From positions 744,001-808,000 of the forward strand of contig WWBZ02000012.1 in the NCBI GenBank assembly GCA_011503125.2: a stretch of DNA of 64,000 nt, in the 5' to 3' direction. The position numbers and the translations under genes are program-made. Below the pieces are notes generated by a model that was not told where the DNA came from, did not search any database, and saw only the letters and a list, made by a program, of their open reading frames with translations. Shown here one piece after another: positions 24,401 to 35,147 of the stretch. Within the stretch, counting starts at the first letter, position 1. Each line of letters begins with the position of its first letter. The DNA comes from Botryosphaeria dothidea. Its lineage: Eukaryota; Ascomycota; Dothideomycetes; Botryosphaeriales; Botryosphaeriaceae.

Positions 24401-25088
24401 TCGCCGCATGAAACGGTCCAGGAACAGGCCGAAGCACGCCCTCTATGGTATCACCTCCGGCGGCAACGCATTTGCGGAGAGTTTGGCCAGCGGCATCGGC
24501 GGTCTCGCCCGCCATCCCATGCAAGGCGCAGAGAAGGAGGGCGCACTCGGTCTCGTCAAGGGCATCGGCAAGGGCCTGCTGGGCGTCCCGACCAAGGCGG
24601 CCATCGGCGCCTTCGACCTCGCGTCCAACATGGCCGAGGGCGTGCGCAACACCACCACCGTCTTCGACCAGGAGGGTCTCGATCGCGTGCGGCTGTCACG
24701 CTTCATCGGCCAAGATGGCATCGTGCGGCCGTACAGCCAGCGCGAGGCGCTCGGCCAGTTCTGGCTCAAGACGCTCGACAACGGCCGCTACTTCAACGAG
24801 GACTACATCGCGCACCTGGAGCTGCCGGGCAAGGATCTGTTGGTCATGCTGACGTACAATGGCATCATGCTGGTCCGCACGCGCAAGCTGTCGACTGAGT
24901 GGGATGTGCCCCTCAAGGACATCCAGACTATCAGCAAGGAGCGCACGGGCATGAGCATCACGCTCAAGGGCGGCACGAATGGGCCGTTTATACCCGTGGC
25001 GGATGAGCAGAGTCGGAATTGGTTGTATAGGCAGGTGGCGGTGGCGGTGAATGCTTATAATGATAAGTGGAATGCGAAGGGTGCGTAA
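15453..25088 (+). CDS. VPS13: Vps13, bridge-like lipid transfer protein, two exons, 3195 aa
   Basis: Very large membrane-contact-site protein that moves bulk lipid between organelles along a hydrophobic groove. The N-terminus MLEGIVANLLNRFLGMYV is the chorein domain (about 1-110), followed by repeating groove segments. The VAB adaptor-binding module starts near residue 1920 (APYRIRNYTGFDLNVW) and has repeats with conserved Asn (VLNRTGLELDV, IKNKMSEDINI, MRNESDTEFLF) to about 2600. The ATG2-like/DH-like segment is near 2950-3040 (RHPMQGAEKEG) and a PH-like C-terminus follows. Exons are 15453-22568 and 22617-25088. The 48-nt intron has GTAAGT, TACTAAT and GTGCAG, but its length is a multiple of three and it has no in-frame stop, so an uninterrupted 3211-codon frame exists. 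I chose splicing because all three signals are consensus. Length is close to yeast Vps13 (3144). Confidence 0.96.
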   Translation: MLEGIVANLLNRFLGMYVQNFDPKQLNVGIWSGDVKLRDLELRREALDQLRLPLNVVQGHLGSLTLSIPWSNLRGKPVRVSIEDVLLLAAPREDAEYDPDEEDRRQHTVKMEKLDSAELLKERNTEGMSQEEQQKNQSFTASLVTAIVDNVQVSVKNVHIRYEDSLSDPGHPFALGITLDELSAVSTDENWKPTFIQSASAAAHKLATLGSLAVYWDTDSKLLCSGKGSSQEALDHNEFVEKLRSMIVKGDSSTIADHQFILKPVSGRAGLEMDKTGKADRPKIKARLLFDELGFVIDEDQYRDALMLVDLFHYFIRHQEYKRLQPKSRPKEDPRAWLQFAGKAVLDKIHERNRKWSWDYFRERRDDRKRYTELFKKKKREEQPLSQDESKEMDKLEHKLSYEDLRFWRSLARNQLRKENVGVKKQPQKQSWSSWIWGGGQEDASDDSEMSEQQRKELYDAIDWDEKKQITEAVDMPREYVKMQVEMSLRTGSFTLKRDPHGKATEILRLLFDSFSTKVLQRTDSMLAELSLDGMRLYDGTTEGSLFPQIITIKGAPPVPDDKRIEELNDDGTSPGDDEKEEGADPFFQLAFENNPLDGSADTALTVKLKGMEVVYNPRFVVEVVKFFKPPESRMESIGALLETAGATVEGLRQQTRAGLEFALEEHKTINAQLDLQAPLIIIPDSVTQKSSICLILDAGHAKVSSELIDKDTLKDIQSKQKGQFSEDDLKRLQGLMYDKFLLKLNSTQVLIGPSIEETKAALVETNGPKNLHLVDRINVDFTVETCIVPKASDLTKFRISGNLPVLHASVSDAKYKNLMKLIDVAIPKFDNAPAQDKQVVKGASGPSNLKPSDNATGDQLTKTRSRSRSFQFAAQQRELVLSDAGSEMDDAEFQDADDGSKSNVSIHQRNFEFKFTVDKLQGSLYRSDPEGKKPDQLLVELVAEHFYLEFYQRPFDMAADVRLKSLAVVDHVDEDPLPEFKNLISSDDAGDRDLFSLKFVKVNKDSPEFMSKYEGIATNLDVHVSTINLIVTRKTLLTLLDFVLITFASPGEPSAKEKQKKVEDSPEDEEDVAVPAANPDPDKIRIRAELKGISVILNNDGIRLATLSLSTADVGVFLMGKTMRVGGKLGSLSLVDDVNQGVAKESSLRQLVTIEGDELLDFAYETFDADSKAYPGYDTSINLRSGSLKVNFVTEPFRKIMDFGVKFGKMQAIFNAARQAAAEQASQVQERANKMHFDILIRTPIVVFPRMVVPEGQVERDHLTAHLGEIYANNKFVPLDDSKNADTANKLSAGLRNIRLTSFFHYEEDKSEELELIDKVDLGFDVTYVEHKPEYKRPDLEIEGSMSNINLRLTQEQMRFMLELSRSIPQAFATDPEAAMDEEVERQVPDSTLKRANTMKDKKPEPKDDKQVAPSQGPELGAREETWTKLDLVFKVGAIGLELINAKETEPVGDIDAASLSKFSLNETSVKLRMLSDGSLESELLIQSFTIRDSRTRGTNKFRKVMSLINNDVKQQFMASVSISGGKDRHMIVLLTIDSPRVILALDYLFAIQAFVNAGLAVTEPIEIESEDEDAATEDMENSASDVSSALTRQGTQTPQEKKPEEESTMEMSFRINVVEVQAVLIANPAMTNSEAIVLGTKQILVSKQHAMTLQVDRVGMYLCRMDQWETTRLRILDDFSIQTSLDMRSQSPQSSTTSIQVDIDPLVLRVSLRDIMLAMQIFNKASAMNGGDDTKLQGQEPKKIKEVKSSTKSHKTKTVGASTKNKQAAKTVSTNRSAAGKEAAKPQDSAVIKREEMKISMQGIRVVIIGDKHELPMLDWSVKKFDIDVRDWSGPMVADTSIETFFNIYNFSKSAWEPLIEPWQLGFHMSKEQNPDKLAVELYSRKSLDLTVTAATIALASKSADFLSSDEDVLSKPRGTDAPYRIRNYTGFDLNVWAVSDSTDEGSAAKLTDGDEAPWRFEDPTTTRETLAPEGATGIVGIKLEGSGFDSLNRIPVNREGEYIYNLAPKKDRITHRICVEVSLGQDNVKYITFRSPLVVENNTQIPVEIGVFNPEEGHLLKIEKVAPGDARPAPVGAAYMHSLIVRPDQGFGYTWSNERLFWKELLKRPTRIITCRGESDDESPPFYFQMHAAYDKKDPLTQVYPCMRIRLHAPIEVVNLLPYDFKYRIYDDNTKKDWTNFLRKGGVSPVHVVELSHLLLMSVDMQDTPYKPSKFSVVNSSDKENFRREKTVEVKDDQDLTLRLKLHYYNIPDSGGAFKVAVYSPYVVLNRTGLELDVRSKAFLGQAKAAAGAGVFANSQRDSSRAQPFMFSFPTDDHKNRALIKVGDTNWSKPQSFDAIGSTYNVALPSAQGRSEMHVGVTVEEGEGKVSPVLQDQLKHTNNVQYNLSKVVTIAPRYIIKNKMSEDINIREPGSSNILTLKNGDLLPLRYLRQGERQQLCLCFPGVNNQWSAPFDIANVGSVHVKLAKAGSRQKLIRVEILMEAATIFLHVSVETKHWPFSMRNESDTEFLFWQANPNVDEDEEDNGSGWRPIRYRLPPKSIMPYAWDYPAAKNKEIVLKAHNKERHIKLAEIGNLVPLKLPPAQTNSRGKIIDLNVVADGPTQTLVISNWKPSKSLYKQKSAASSRSTTDGFEVKDVDTDVTFKAKLRIAGIGVSLVNRQLRELVYITLRDIELTYGDSALYQQFSTTIKWIQIDNQLYGGIFPILFYPSVVPKTGKEMEAHPILQTSITKVKDDSYGVLYIKYFSFLLQQMTLEIDEDFIFALLDFAKIPGASWSEVKEGKLCDEELDIPEPKQEQGGQDVYFELLHLQPMQFDLSFVRTERINAEDTMTSSNPFMFAVNVLTMSIGNVNDAPLRYNALILENARVSVAALVNSIKNHYVQESLRQVHLILGSADFLGNPVGLFQNVSSGVTDIFYEPYKGLVMTDRPQDLGIGIAKGASSFVKKSVFGFSDSMAKFTGSLSKGLAAATLDQEFQNSRRMKRSRNRPKHALYGITSGGNAFAESLASGIGGLARHPMQGAEKEGALGLVKGIGKGLLGVPTKAAIGAFDLASNMAEGVRNTTTVFDQEGLDRVRLSRFIGQDGIVRPYSQREALGQFWLKTLDNGRYFNEDYIAHLELPGKDLLVMLTYNGIMLVRTRKLSTEWDVPLKDIQTISKERTGMSITLKGGTNGPFIPVADEQSRNWLYRQVAVAVNAYNDKWNAKGA

Positions 25089-26176
25089 GTGGATGATGAC
25101 GATAGGGATTGAGGGGGTAGGATGAAAGGGGAGAGGGAAAGACGTACATACATAACGGCTTTTGCTGCTTTTTTGCTTTCTGCCTTTGTCATTGTTTTGC
25201 TGTACTTTTATCGGTTAGCGAGACATGGGTAGAGTGGAGGTCGGGAGTGGGGGAGTTGGAGAGGTGGGGGAGGGGATATTGCAAAATGGGGGAAATTGTA
25301 ACTCTGTACGATGATGCGTTTCATGCGCCATGGGCGGTAGGATAAAAAATGAAAATTCTGTATTTCTTTTTGGAGTACATGTGCGATGCTGTGTCTGCTG
25401 GGTGTATGTGTGTATGCTGTGGTGAAGGGATCCTGGTTTGGGCATCTTGGTTGTGGAAGAGAGTCTAACAAGCTCCCCTTATAGTGCTTCTCAGGTTCGG
25501 CTTATGCGGACTGCATAACGCAAACGAATGCAAGAGCAAGGGCAGAGCTGCCGGAATTTGATGTTATGGAAAGGAACCGTAGGTATCCGATCTTTAAACA
25601 GGTAATTTTCTATCGTCTTCACCGAAAATTGCGGTCATACGGAAGGACCGGCCCTGTGAAGCAATTCTTTCCTTCCTACATCCGTAGGATATAATTTGAC
25701 GAGTTAGCTTTCACAGGCATGTGCCGGAGCCCGTAGCTGACTATTGCTGCTTGAATGCGGCCCGTGTCATGATCTCGAAGGTCTCTTTTTTCGGTATTTA
25801 AGCCCTTCTCATGTCTTAATCAGTCCGCCATCAACGGATGCAGGAATGATCTTTCAATAGAACCATTTGAGGGGTGCAGCAACTGGCAGCCGTGGAAACG
25901 TCATAGCGACTTTACTGGCCCGCGGGTGAACTGAAATTGCTTTAGCTCTCTTGTATAAGCCTTTTTAGGCCGCTTCAAAAATGGTGATTGAAATAAATCG
26001 GTCTTAGTCATGTGCATCACTGTCGTTTCAACTTTTTCAATCTTGATATCATTCTTCAGTGAGGCTTTTGGTCTATTGGCCTTCAGACTTCAGCCACTTT
26101 GATTTTGATAAGACTTACTATCAAATGGATAGAGCCGAACGTCCATTGCACAAATTAAGCAATGAAGCATGCCACA
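25089..26176. other. Intergenic, convergent 3' ends of VPS13 and the P450
   Basis: A/T-richer than the flanks, with no coding frame of note and no repeat family recognised. Confidence 0.6.
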
Positions 26177-27942
26177 CTACAGATCCTCCCACTTCGTCTC
26201 CATCCCAAAATCCTTCCTCTCCGCCGTCTTTTTCTTCCAAGCCGCCACGTCCACCTCCCTCGCGCCCACCTTCCGCTCCGTAACCCTGAAAAACAGATCA
26301 TCCTGCAAGTAGAACCCCAAGCACTGGTCCCTGTACGGCCTCTTCACATTCGCCACCTCCCACTCAAACCGCAACACCAGCTCCGCAATCGCCTTGTCCA
26401 GCTCGAACGTGGCGACGTGGCGGCCCAAGCAGCCGTGCTTGCCCGTGCCAAAGACCGCGCCCTGCGCCTCGACCATGCGGGCGTACGTCGCCTCGTCGGC
26501 GTGCAGCCAGCGCTCGGGCCGGAACAGGTGGGCGTCGTCGCCGAAGATGGCGGCGTCGCGCATGAGGCCCAGGATCGACCAGCCGACCTGCGTGCCGCCG
26601 GGGACGAAGCGGCCGGCGACGACGTCGCCGCGGGGCGGCGCTTTCTTGGGCAGCAGGCCGGCGGCGGGCGGCACGATGCGCAGGGCCTCCTTGATGCAGG
26701 CCTGCAGGTACGGCAGCGCGCGCGCCTCCTGGTCGCGGATGACGGGCCGTGCCACCGCGCCGGCGGCCAGGGCGGACTCGAGCTCGTGGAGCAGCGTGGC
26801 GAGCACGCGCGGGTTGGTGGCGATGTGCAGGATGGCCATGCGGATGGCGGTGGCGGTACTGTCGGAGCCGGCGGAGATCTGGATGAGCGATTCGGCTTCG
26901 ATTTGCGTCTGGGACAGGCCGTTCTTGAGGAAGGAGCCGAGCATGTCTTTGCGGATGATCTTGTCGGGGCCGAAGCGCTCGGCCACGATCTGCTTCGCGA
27001 AGTGCATGATGGCGCCCAGGCCTTGGGCGTCGTCGGCGGTCGGCCAGAGGCGCTGCGCCCAGGGGATGTAGGTGATGTTGTGGAGCTCGGGGAAGGTGGC
27101 GATGACTTGGGCGAGCGGCCAGAACCACTTGCTCGTTTCGAGGTAGTCGAAGGGGTCGCCGTCTTTGTCCAGGAAGCCGAAGGAGCGACCGAAGGCGACG
27201 GTGGAGAGGGTGTCCAGGGTGAAGAAGCTGGAGGTGCGAGCGAGGTCGAATGGGACGTATTTGGTAGGTGTGGAAAGGTATTTTGATTGGATTAGTTCGA
27301 CCAATTTCAAGACGGTCGTGTCAATGTCTTTCTCCAGGTATAGGTTCTCTTTTCCGGCATACTGTAGCGAACAGCTGTCAGTGAGCACATTTAAAGTGCG
27401 TGCAATTTACAACTTCGCCTATCGAAATCATGGGCATCCATTGAATGCAAATTTGTGATTTTGCAAATATGGATAAAGCAGCCTGAGCGAGAGTAACTTA
27501 CACCGGGAGCCAGAGCTTGGCGAACTCTCGTGTGGGCCTTATCATCCATGTACGTGGTGATGTTGTCTTCAGTGGGATGCAAGCGAACAGCTTTGAACCA
27601 ATCTCCACGGCTATAGCCACCTCGAACAGCGTTGATCTGTTTGATGACAGCAATGTCCTTAGTCAACAGCATGTTTGGACCAATACGGCAGGTTGAGCCT
27701 GTGGAAAGTTAGATAGGCACGATAGTTGCAGGCATATTTGCTCGTTGCTAACCATATTTATCGGTCCAATCCTTGTAGTACTCGTCGAGACGGCCTGACG
27801 TATTTGCCTTGAACATAAGGTATCGTGTGAAGCCACTCAATGGCGGTCCTTTGAATTGACGCAGGACTAGATATTGACGAACACCCCGAACAAGGTAGAT
27901 AATAACTGCCGCAAGCGCAAGCAATCCGACGACGGAAACCAT
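26177..27942 (-). CDS. Microsomal cytochrome P450 monooxygenase, three exons, 523 aa
   Basis: Haem monooxygenase that would act at the ER with a separate P450 reductase. Exons are 27753-27942, 27502-27698 and 26177-27361; introns of 54 and 140 nt join in frame (KYGSTCRIGPN and LAPGYAGKEN). The N-terminus has one membrane anchor (VVGLLALAAVIIYLV). Core motifs are the oxygen-binding I-helix AGSDST, the K-helix ExxR (KEALR), FRPERW, and the haem loop FGTGKHGCLG with the Cys ligand at about residue 437. It has His where most P450s have Arg in the haem loop, which the pattern allows. The sequence style resembles pisatin-demethylase and benzoate-hydroxylase-like fungal P450s, but the substrate cannot be read from sequence. 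No biosynthetic cluster surrounds it; it is divergent from polyubiquitin. Confidence 0.92.
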
Positions 27943-29412
27943 GGTGGTTCTGAAGCCCAGAAGGAGGCCAGGAGACGAAGGAGAAAATTGGATAACAGAT
28001 GTCGCACATTCTTGGGGGTCCAATGAAGCTATATTGATTTCCAAAGCCGAGGCCCATCCTTGCTTTTCTACGTGCAAGCGCTCGGAGAATTGGCTAAAGA
28101 GAGAAAAGGACGAGCACCTGCCCTGGAAGGTGGGTAGGACTGCATGATACCCCGCAGGTTGATACGATATACACAAACGGACGAATCGGTAGTGGAAGAG
28201 GAAAAGTAAATGCGGGTCGTGGAGGGATCACGATCCTTCGAGACCTACATTTTGAAGCTGCGAGACATGTGCCGTACAACATACACGAGTTCGACGTTAG
28301 TGCAGCTATGGCGCATGTGAGCCTATCGGAGTATGAGGTAGCTAGATCCAATCATGCCAGATGATCATGTACGACTGCGAGGCTTCCATAACTTGTTTGT
28401 TCCGGCACACGCGACGGCCTTGCCACGACCCTTGTGGAGAGTAAACTTGCAATGCCAGGCGGAGAGGCTGTAAGAGGAAATAGCGGCCGGACGGGAGGTT
28501 AGACGAGGCGGGACGAGGACGGAAGCGGGTGGGGGCTAAGACATGTCGCAGACGGCACAACGGCGCAAGATATGCAGGTGAACAGTTGGCGAGACGCAGT
28601 AGTGAGGTGGGGGGGAAATAATGCCTGAGGCTTAAAGGCACCAAGGCATACAGGCAGAGGGCTGGGTGCTGACCGGTTCACCCCGCAAACAAAGTAAGTG
28701 GCGTCAGTGGCGGTGCGCTCGGTCGCCGATTCCCGCCCGAGCATGCCGAAGCGCGAAGCAACCAGGACACGAACGTGCCCAAACGCGACAAGACGTGGCA
28801 AACTCTGCAAAAAGGCGCTGAGTCTCGGCATGCCGAACGAAAAGCTGTGACGGCGACATCGGAGAAGACAGGAAGCTGACACTGTGATGGTGTTCTGTCG
28901 CGGGAACGGGCGGGTCGTGGGTCGGCCTCTACCCCGTGCTTGAGTCATTGGGCGATAAGGGCCTGGCCGCGAACGTCATCGTATGAGCCCGCCCCCAGCT
29001 GCTGCTCTTCAGGAGGCCGGCGTCACCACGACGCTGAGATAATGGAGGATGCGAGGGATTCGCTGGTCTGCAGTGGCATTCGAGTGACTGCAAGTGTGTT
29101 GTTGCGGCTGAAGAGGGCGCGCTTGTGGCCACGTGCTGGCTCGCGGCTTCCAGAAGCTGCTGGCTACTGCGCCGCCTGCCTGGCACAGCGGCTGTTGCAA
29201 TCCATGGTCGATTGTCAGCACCTGCGCGCCTGTGCCCGCCGCCGCCACTCCCAGCTCTGCCTGCCTGCCGCCTACTTAAGCCCCAACACCCCCAACCCTC
29301 CGCCATCCTCCTGCAACCCAACACACTCCACTTGCACACCCGCGCAACACTCGACCGACACTCTTATCGACACACTCCTCTTCACCGACTTCACACACGT
29401 TATCTCATCACC
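27943..29412. other. Divergent promoter region between the P450 and polyubiquitin
   Basis: About 1.5 kb with no supported gene. The right 150 bases form a C-rich, A/C-rich leader typical of strongly expressed fungal genes, and a two-unit heat-shock-element-like palindrome lies at 29147-29154. Confidence 0.55.
29147..29154 (+). promoter_or_regulatory. Possible two-unit heat-shock element upstream of polyubiquitin
   Basis: TTCCAGAA is the inverted TTCnnGAA core of an Hsf1 site, about 260 bases before the polyubiquitin ATG. A third unit is missing, so this is weak; stress induction of polyubiquitin in other fungi makes it worth noting. Confidence 0.25.
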
Positions 29413-30672
<1,260 letters not shown>

Positions 30673-31549
30673 ATTGGTGGACGTTGCTTTGGGATGGCAT
30701 GGCGTTCTTGGGCAAAGGCATAAACTGCCTGGGAGCCTCTTCTTTAGATAATGTTATGAAACTATGAGCCTGCGGGCCGGGCCTTCGGGCTCTTTCCACG
30801 TTCAACAATATCGTTCTCTACTATTGTGAGTTGTGATGTGAACTGTTTAAGATGCGAAGCGCCACGCGGCTTCTTGCCATGAACATGGTACAACGGCAAG
30901 GCTAGATAACCGGACGTTGGGACACTTGTTCAGATGCGGATGCTCCAACATCGTACGAGAGCCTGGCCGACTTCTTGACTCGCCCGCCAGACTCACCGAA
31001 GAGCGTTTCCGGTCGGCTGCTGCAACCTCGGTGACGATGCCCGATCGCCAAATAAGCTCGGGCTCGCGCCGCCCCGCCCTGCTGTTGTGGAGCCTTTCTG
31101 CTGAGTCATCATTCAAACTTCACTTGCCTCCGGAGAGTGCCGGAGATGCTTCCATTATTTCCGTCGAGTCGACGGTGTTTGTGGGTGTTGACTCTCCTAC
31201 GTCCGTCAGAATCTTTTGGGGTAAGACACTGCCGGTCATCCGATTATGATAAGCTGCAACACCATGGTGCTTGTTAATGACAGGAGACAGAAGCCAATCA
31301 CTGTGGACCCACCCTGGTAGGGCCACTGCGGGGAGATGACACAAGAAACGGACTTTAGCGCCGGTGATAGCGAAGAAATGAAACCCCAGCAAAGCAAGAT
31401 ATGAGCGTAGCGTAAGGGGGAAAGGTCCGGATTGCGAATTGAAGAGGTATAAAGCTGCGTCGCGCTCTTTTATCCCGTCCCAACGTCTATCCGAACAGTT
31501 CAACTACTCTCACAACCTCTCTGGACGTGGATTCTCCTCCTCAAACACA
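30673..31549. other. Intergenic between polyubiquitin and the aldo/keto reductase
   Basis: 3' flank of polyubiquitin and promoter of the reductase, which has a C/T- and A/C-rich leader at 31480-31549. No gene recognised. Confidence 0.6.
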
Positions 31550-32913
31550 ATGGCTGCGGAAACGAAAATGCAATATGTCAAGTGAGTACTGCCGCTGCCG
31601 TCCGCGCGAAGCTGCCCCGTCCTTTTTTTGATGTACCACCCCGCGATCGACCGGGCTCGAGGGGAGCTATGGTTTTTTTTTTTTCGTAACGATGCGCTGA
31701 CGATGGAGAATCTGTCACACAGCCTTGGCAATTCTGGCCTCAAGGTCAGCAAAGTCATCCTCGGCGCCATGTCGTACGGCTCGAGCGATTGGCAAGAGTG
31801 GGTGTTGAACGAGGAGCAAGCGCTGCCGCTGCTCAAGCACGCCTATGACTGCGGCATTAACACCTGGGATACCGTGAGTGGTGGATAAGACCTCTTCTCT
31901 CAGCTCTCCCCCACAAAGATTTTACCAGACTCTAACAAGCCCGGTCTTCCACTGACGAGCAACACCACCAGGCGGACATCTACTCGCACGGCCGCAGCGA
32001 AGAAATCATCGGCAAGGCGCTCAAGCAGTACGCCATCCCGCGCGACAAGGTCACCATCCTGTCCAAATGCTACTTCGGCGTCGCCGAGGACGGCTCGCAG
32101 CCGCCCATCTTCGCGTCGGGCACCAACGACGGCCCGGAGTTCGTCAACCGCGTCGGCCTGTCGCGCAAGCACATCCTCGACGCCGTCGACAAGAGCGTCG
32201 CGCGCCTGGGGACGTACATCGACGTGCTGCAGATCCACCGGCTCGACCGCGAGACGCCGATGGAGGAGATCATGAAGGCGCTGAACGACGTCGTCGAGAG
32301 CGGCAAGGTGCGCTACATTGGCGCCAGCTCGGTGAGCAGTATCCCTGTGCGTGTCTCTTCTATGTGTTGCTGGCCTGCTGACACACACACTCTCTCTCTC
32401 TCTCTCTGCTAGATGGCCGCCTGGGAGTTCCAAATGCTCCAGAACATCGCCGACCGCCGCGGCTGGCACAGGTTCATCAGCATGCAGAACTACTACAACC
32501 TGCTCTACCGCGAGGAGGAGCGCGAGATGATCCCCTACTGCCGCGCCACCGGCGTCGGCCTGATCCCCTGGTCGCCCATCGCGCGCGGCGCCCTCACGCG
32601 GCCCTGGGCGGCGCGCGACGCCACGGTGCGCGACCGCACCGACAACTTCCTGAAAGCCCTGATCCGGAGCCGCGAGAGCGAGAGCGACAAGGCCGTGGTG
32701 GGGCGCGTCGAGGAGGTGGCGGGGAAGCGGGGCGTCAGCATGGCGGCGGTGGCGACGGCGTGGGTGGCGGGGAAGGGGGTGTGTCCGATTATCGGGCTGA
32801 GCAGTAAGGAGCGGATCGAGGAGGCGGTGCGGAATAGTAATTTGAAGTTGAGTGAGGAGGAGGTCAAGTATTTGGAGGAGCCGTACTTGCCCAAGCAGAT
32901 CGCGGGCTACTAA
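31550..32913 (+). CDS. Aldo/keto reductase, four exons, 347 aa
   Basis: NADPH-dependent oxidoreductase of the AKR superfamily, reducing aldehydes or ketones. Exons are 31550-31581, 31723-31873, 31972-32331 and 32413-32913; introns are 141, 98 and 81 nt. The joins give YVNLGNSGLKVSKVILG, NTWDTADIYSHGRSEEIIG and GASSMAAWEF, all family-typical. The catalytic tetrad is visible: Asp60 and Tyr65 (DTADIYS), Lys93 (ILSKCYF) and His150 (LQIHRLD). NADP-binding features follow (ISMQNYYNLL, the GLIPWSPIARG loop, PIIGLSSKERIEEAV). Closest in style to the aryl-alcohol dehydrogenase and YakC-like fungal group; the substrate is unknown. Intron 1 holds a run of about 13 T; intron 3 ends in a (CT)n tract next to its acceptor. 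Confidence 0.93.
32381..32407 (+). repeat. (AC)n-(CT)n microsatellite within intron 3 of the aldo/keto reductase
   Basis: An AC run (32381-32390) passes into a CT run (to 32407) that ends five bases before the AG acceptor at 32411-32412, so the microsatellite itself forms the polypyrimidine tract. Confidence 0.85.
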
Positions 32914-33319
32914 AGAGAGGGGGAGGCGAGAAGTTGAAGAAGAGGGAGAAGATCCGGGGGACTACATCCTCCCACGCCAAGTAATAGGAGCTTTTGACCA
33001 AAGCAGCAGATAGCCATGATCATGGAAGAAGTTCGATTCTGCCTTTCATACGAGCTGCTGAGCGAGGTTCTTCAAAATCAAAATAGCAAGCGCATTCCAA
33101 TATGAAGGAAGTGTCAAAACACACGTCTGGATATAAGTGAATGTATTATGTATATTCTGGGTACAAGCATGTCACTGACATTCATGAGACCATGCTGTGG
33201 TCCTTCTCTCGTCAAAGCATCATCACATATTCAGAGTGGTATCTATGCACAATGAAAACTTCCCACAACCCGCTTTTCAATGCCAGCAAAAAGAAAATCA
33301 AACAGACTCATCGCCCCCT
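32914..33319. other. Short convergent intergenic spacer
   Basis: 3' ends of the aldo/keto reductase and the permease face each other. Nothing else is seen. Confidence 0.6.
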
Positions 33320-35147
33320 TTATGCCTTGGGCTGGGTCGTCTCCGTCACCTTCTCCCCGGAGCCGCGCTCCACCGACGACGAAGTACGCTGCGATGCGCC
33401 GTTGACGACGCCCTCGTCCTCGGGGGCGCGCCAAAAGTCCTTCTTGCCCTTGGCGGCGCGGAGGAGCCACGGAGGCAAGATGCCGCCCTCGATCTTGTAC
33501 GTCCAGGGGTCCTTGCCGGCCTTGTCGGCAGGGACGGCACGGCCACCGGAGGCCTTCTCGATGAGCCAAACAATGGTGTTGATGAGAATGTATGACAGGA
33601 TACCGGCGATGAGGCCGTCGGCGATCGAGTAGGTGAAGGGCATGATGGCGATGGTTAGGAAGGCGGGCACGGCGTCGCCGAGGTAGCCCCAGTTGATGTC
33701 CTTGGCCGCCTTGGCCATGAGCGCGCCGACGATGATCAGCGTGCAGCCCGTCGCCCAGGGAGGGATCGACGCGAAGATCGGAGCGAAGAAGATGGAGATG
33801 AAGAAGCAGAGACCAGTGACCATGGCGGTGATGCCAGTGGCACCACCTTCAGAGATACCGGCACCGCTCTCGATGTAGGCCGTCACGGGGGAGGTGCCAA
33901 ACAGGGAGCCGATTGAGACACCGAAGGCATCGATCAGATAGGCGATGGCACTGCCCTCAAAGTCCTGGGTCCTCTCGTCGATGGCGCCGCAGAAGCGGGC
34001 CATGGAGTACATGGTACCAGTGCAGTCGAGGATATCGACGTACAGGAAAGTGATGAAGGCAAGACCAAATTGACCGCCATATTCCGAAACGTCCCACTGT
34101 TGCACGTTGAGGATGCGTTGGATTGGATGGAAAGTGACGACCTTCTTGAAGAAGTCGAAAGCGCTGTTTCCGGTCTCGGTGTAAGGGAAGTAGGTGACGG
34201 AGGTCGGCCTGGGCCAGGAAATGATGGAAACAAGCAGGATTCCCATGATAATGGCGCCCTTGACACGGTACATCATCAGGAGAACGGTCAGGAAACCGCC
34301 CAAGAAAATGCCGATCCACATAGCAGGGTTGCGCATCTTCTCCGAACTGGGGCAAAGTCCAGTAGTGGGGTCCAGGTCGGCCTGACTGCAACCTGCGAGC
34401 TCAAGAGGGGTTGACTGAGCGCCCACAATTGCGCCAATTCCAGCGGAGTAGGTTAGACCAATCAGAGTCAAGTATAGGCCAATTCCGACACCGGTGGCGA
34501 GCTTGATTGAGTGAGGGATAGCACGGGCGAGCCATTGGCGAAGACCGAAGATAGTAAGGGCGACGAAAACGAAACCTTCGACAAAAACTGCGGTCAGAGC
34601 AACTTGGTAAGGAACTAGGCCCGATCCATGGTAGCCAACAACGGTGTAGGCGAAATAGGCGTTAAGCTGCTTGAGTCAGCATGCATGACACTACCCGTCT
34701 GGGAAAGATGATGGCTTACACCCATGCCAGGGGCCAGAGCAATTGGCATATTGGCGAGGAGACCCATGGCGAAACTGCACAAGGCGGAAATTGCGGCAGT
34801 GGCAGTGACCAGGTCGCGCTTGACTTCCTGGACGCAAAGCATGTACTCGGTGTTGGTGTCGCAAAGATCCTCCATGCTCTCGGGCGGGCAGACGCAGGTT
34901 CCACCGGACTCAGAGATAATGGTCGAGTTGACAGAGATGATGTAGGCCATGGCGAAGAAGGTGGCTAGGCCGGCGCGGATCTCGGTGAAGAAGTAGGAGC
35001 CCTTGCGTTCCTTGGGCTATAGGTGGTGTCAGTAGCTGCAGGACATATCAGAAGGTTTAGACTTGCATGGCCGCTATTCTCCAGGCGGAAGTACCTGCCC
35101 ACAGGGCTCTGCGCGATGCGCAGATTGGCATTGTGAATCCAAGTCAT
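33320..35147 (-). CDS. azgA: AzgA-type purine (hypoxanthine/adenine/guanine) permease, three exons, 574 aa
   Basis: Plasma-membrane purine:proton symporter of the AzgA family. Exons are 35067-35147, 34720-35016 and 33320-34666. The first intron (35017-35066, 50 nt) has a GC donor (GCAAGT), a CTGAC branch and a TATAG acceptor; a GT choice one codon away breaks the frame, while this one gives ENSGHPKERKGS. The second intron (34667-34719) is GT-AG. Family landmarks are TEIRAGLATFFAMAYIISVN, the Cys-containing loop, ALAPGMGLNAYFAYTVVG (the region of the conserved substrate-contact motif), YVDILDCTGTMYSMA, GTSPVTAYIESGAGISEGG and multiple membrane segments. Length matches A. nidulans AzgA. It is divergent from the dioxygenase-like gene. 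Confidence 0.93.

Noticed and set aside
15453..25088. Single-exon 3211-residue reading of VPS13
   Set aside because: The frame is open, but 22569-22616 has a consensus donor, branch site and acceptor, and the 16 extra residues do not look like the surrounding conserved sequence.
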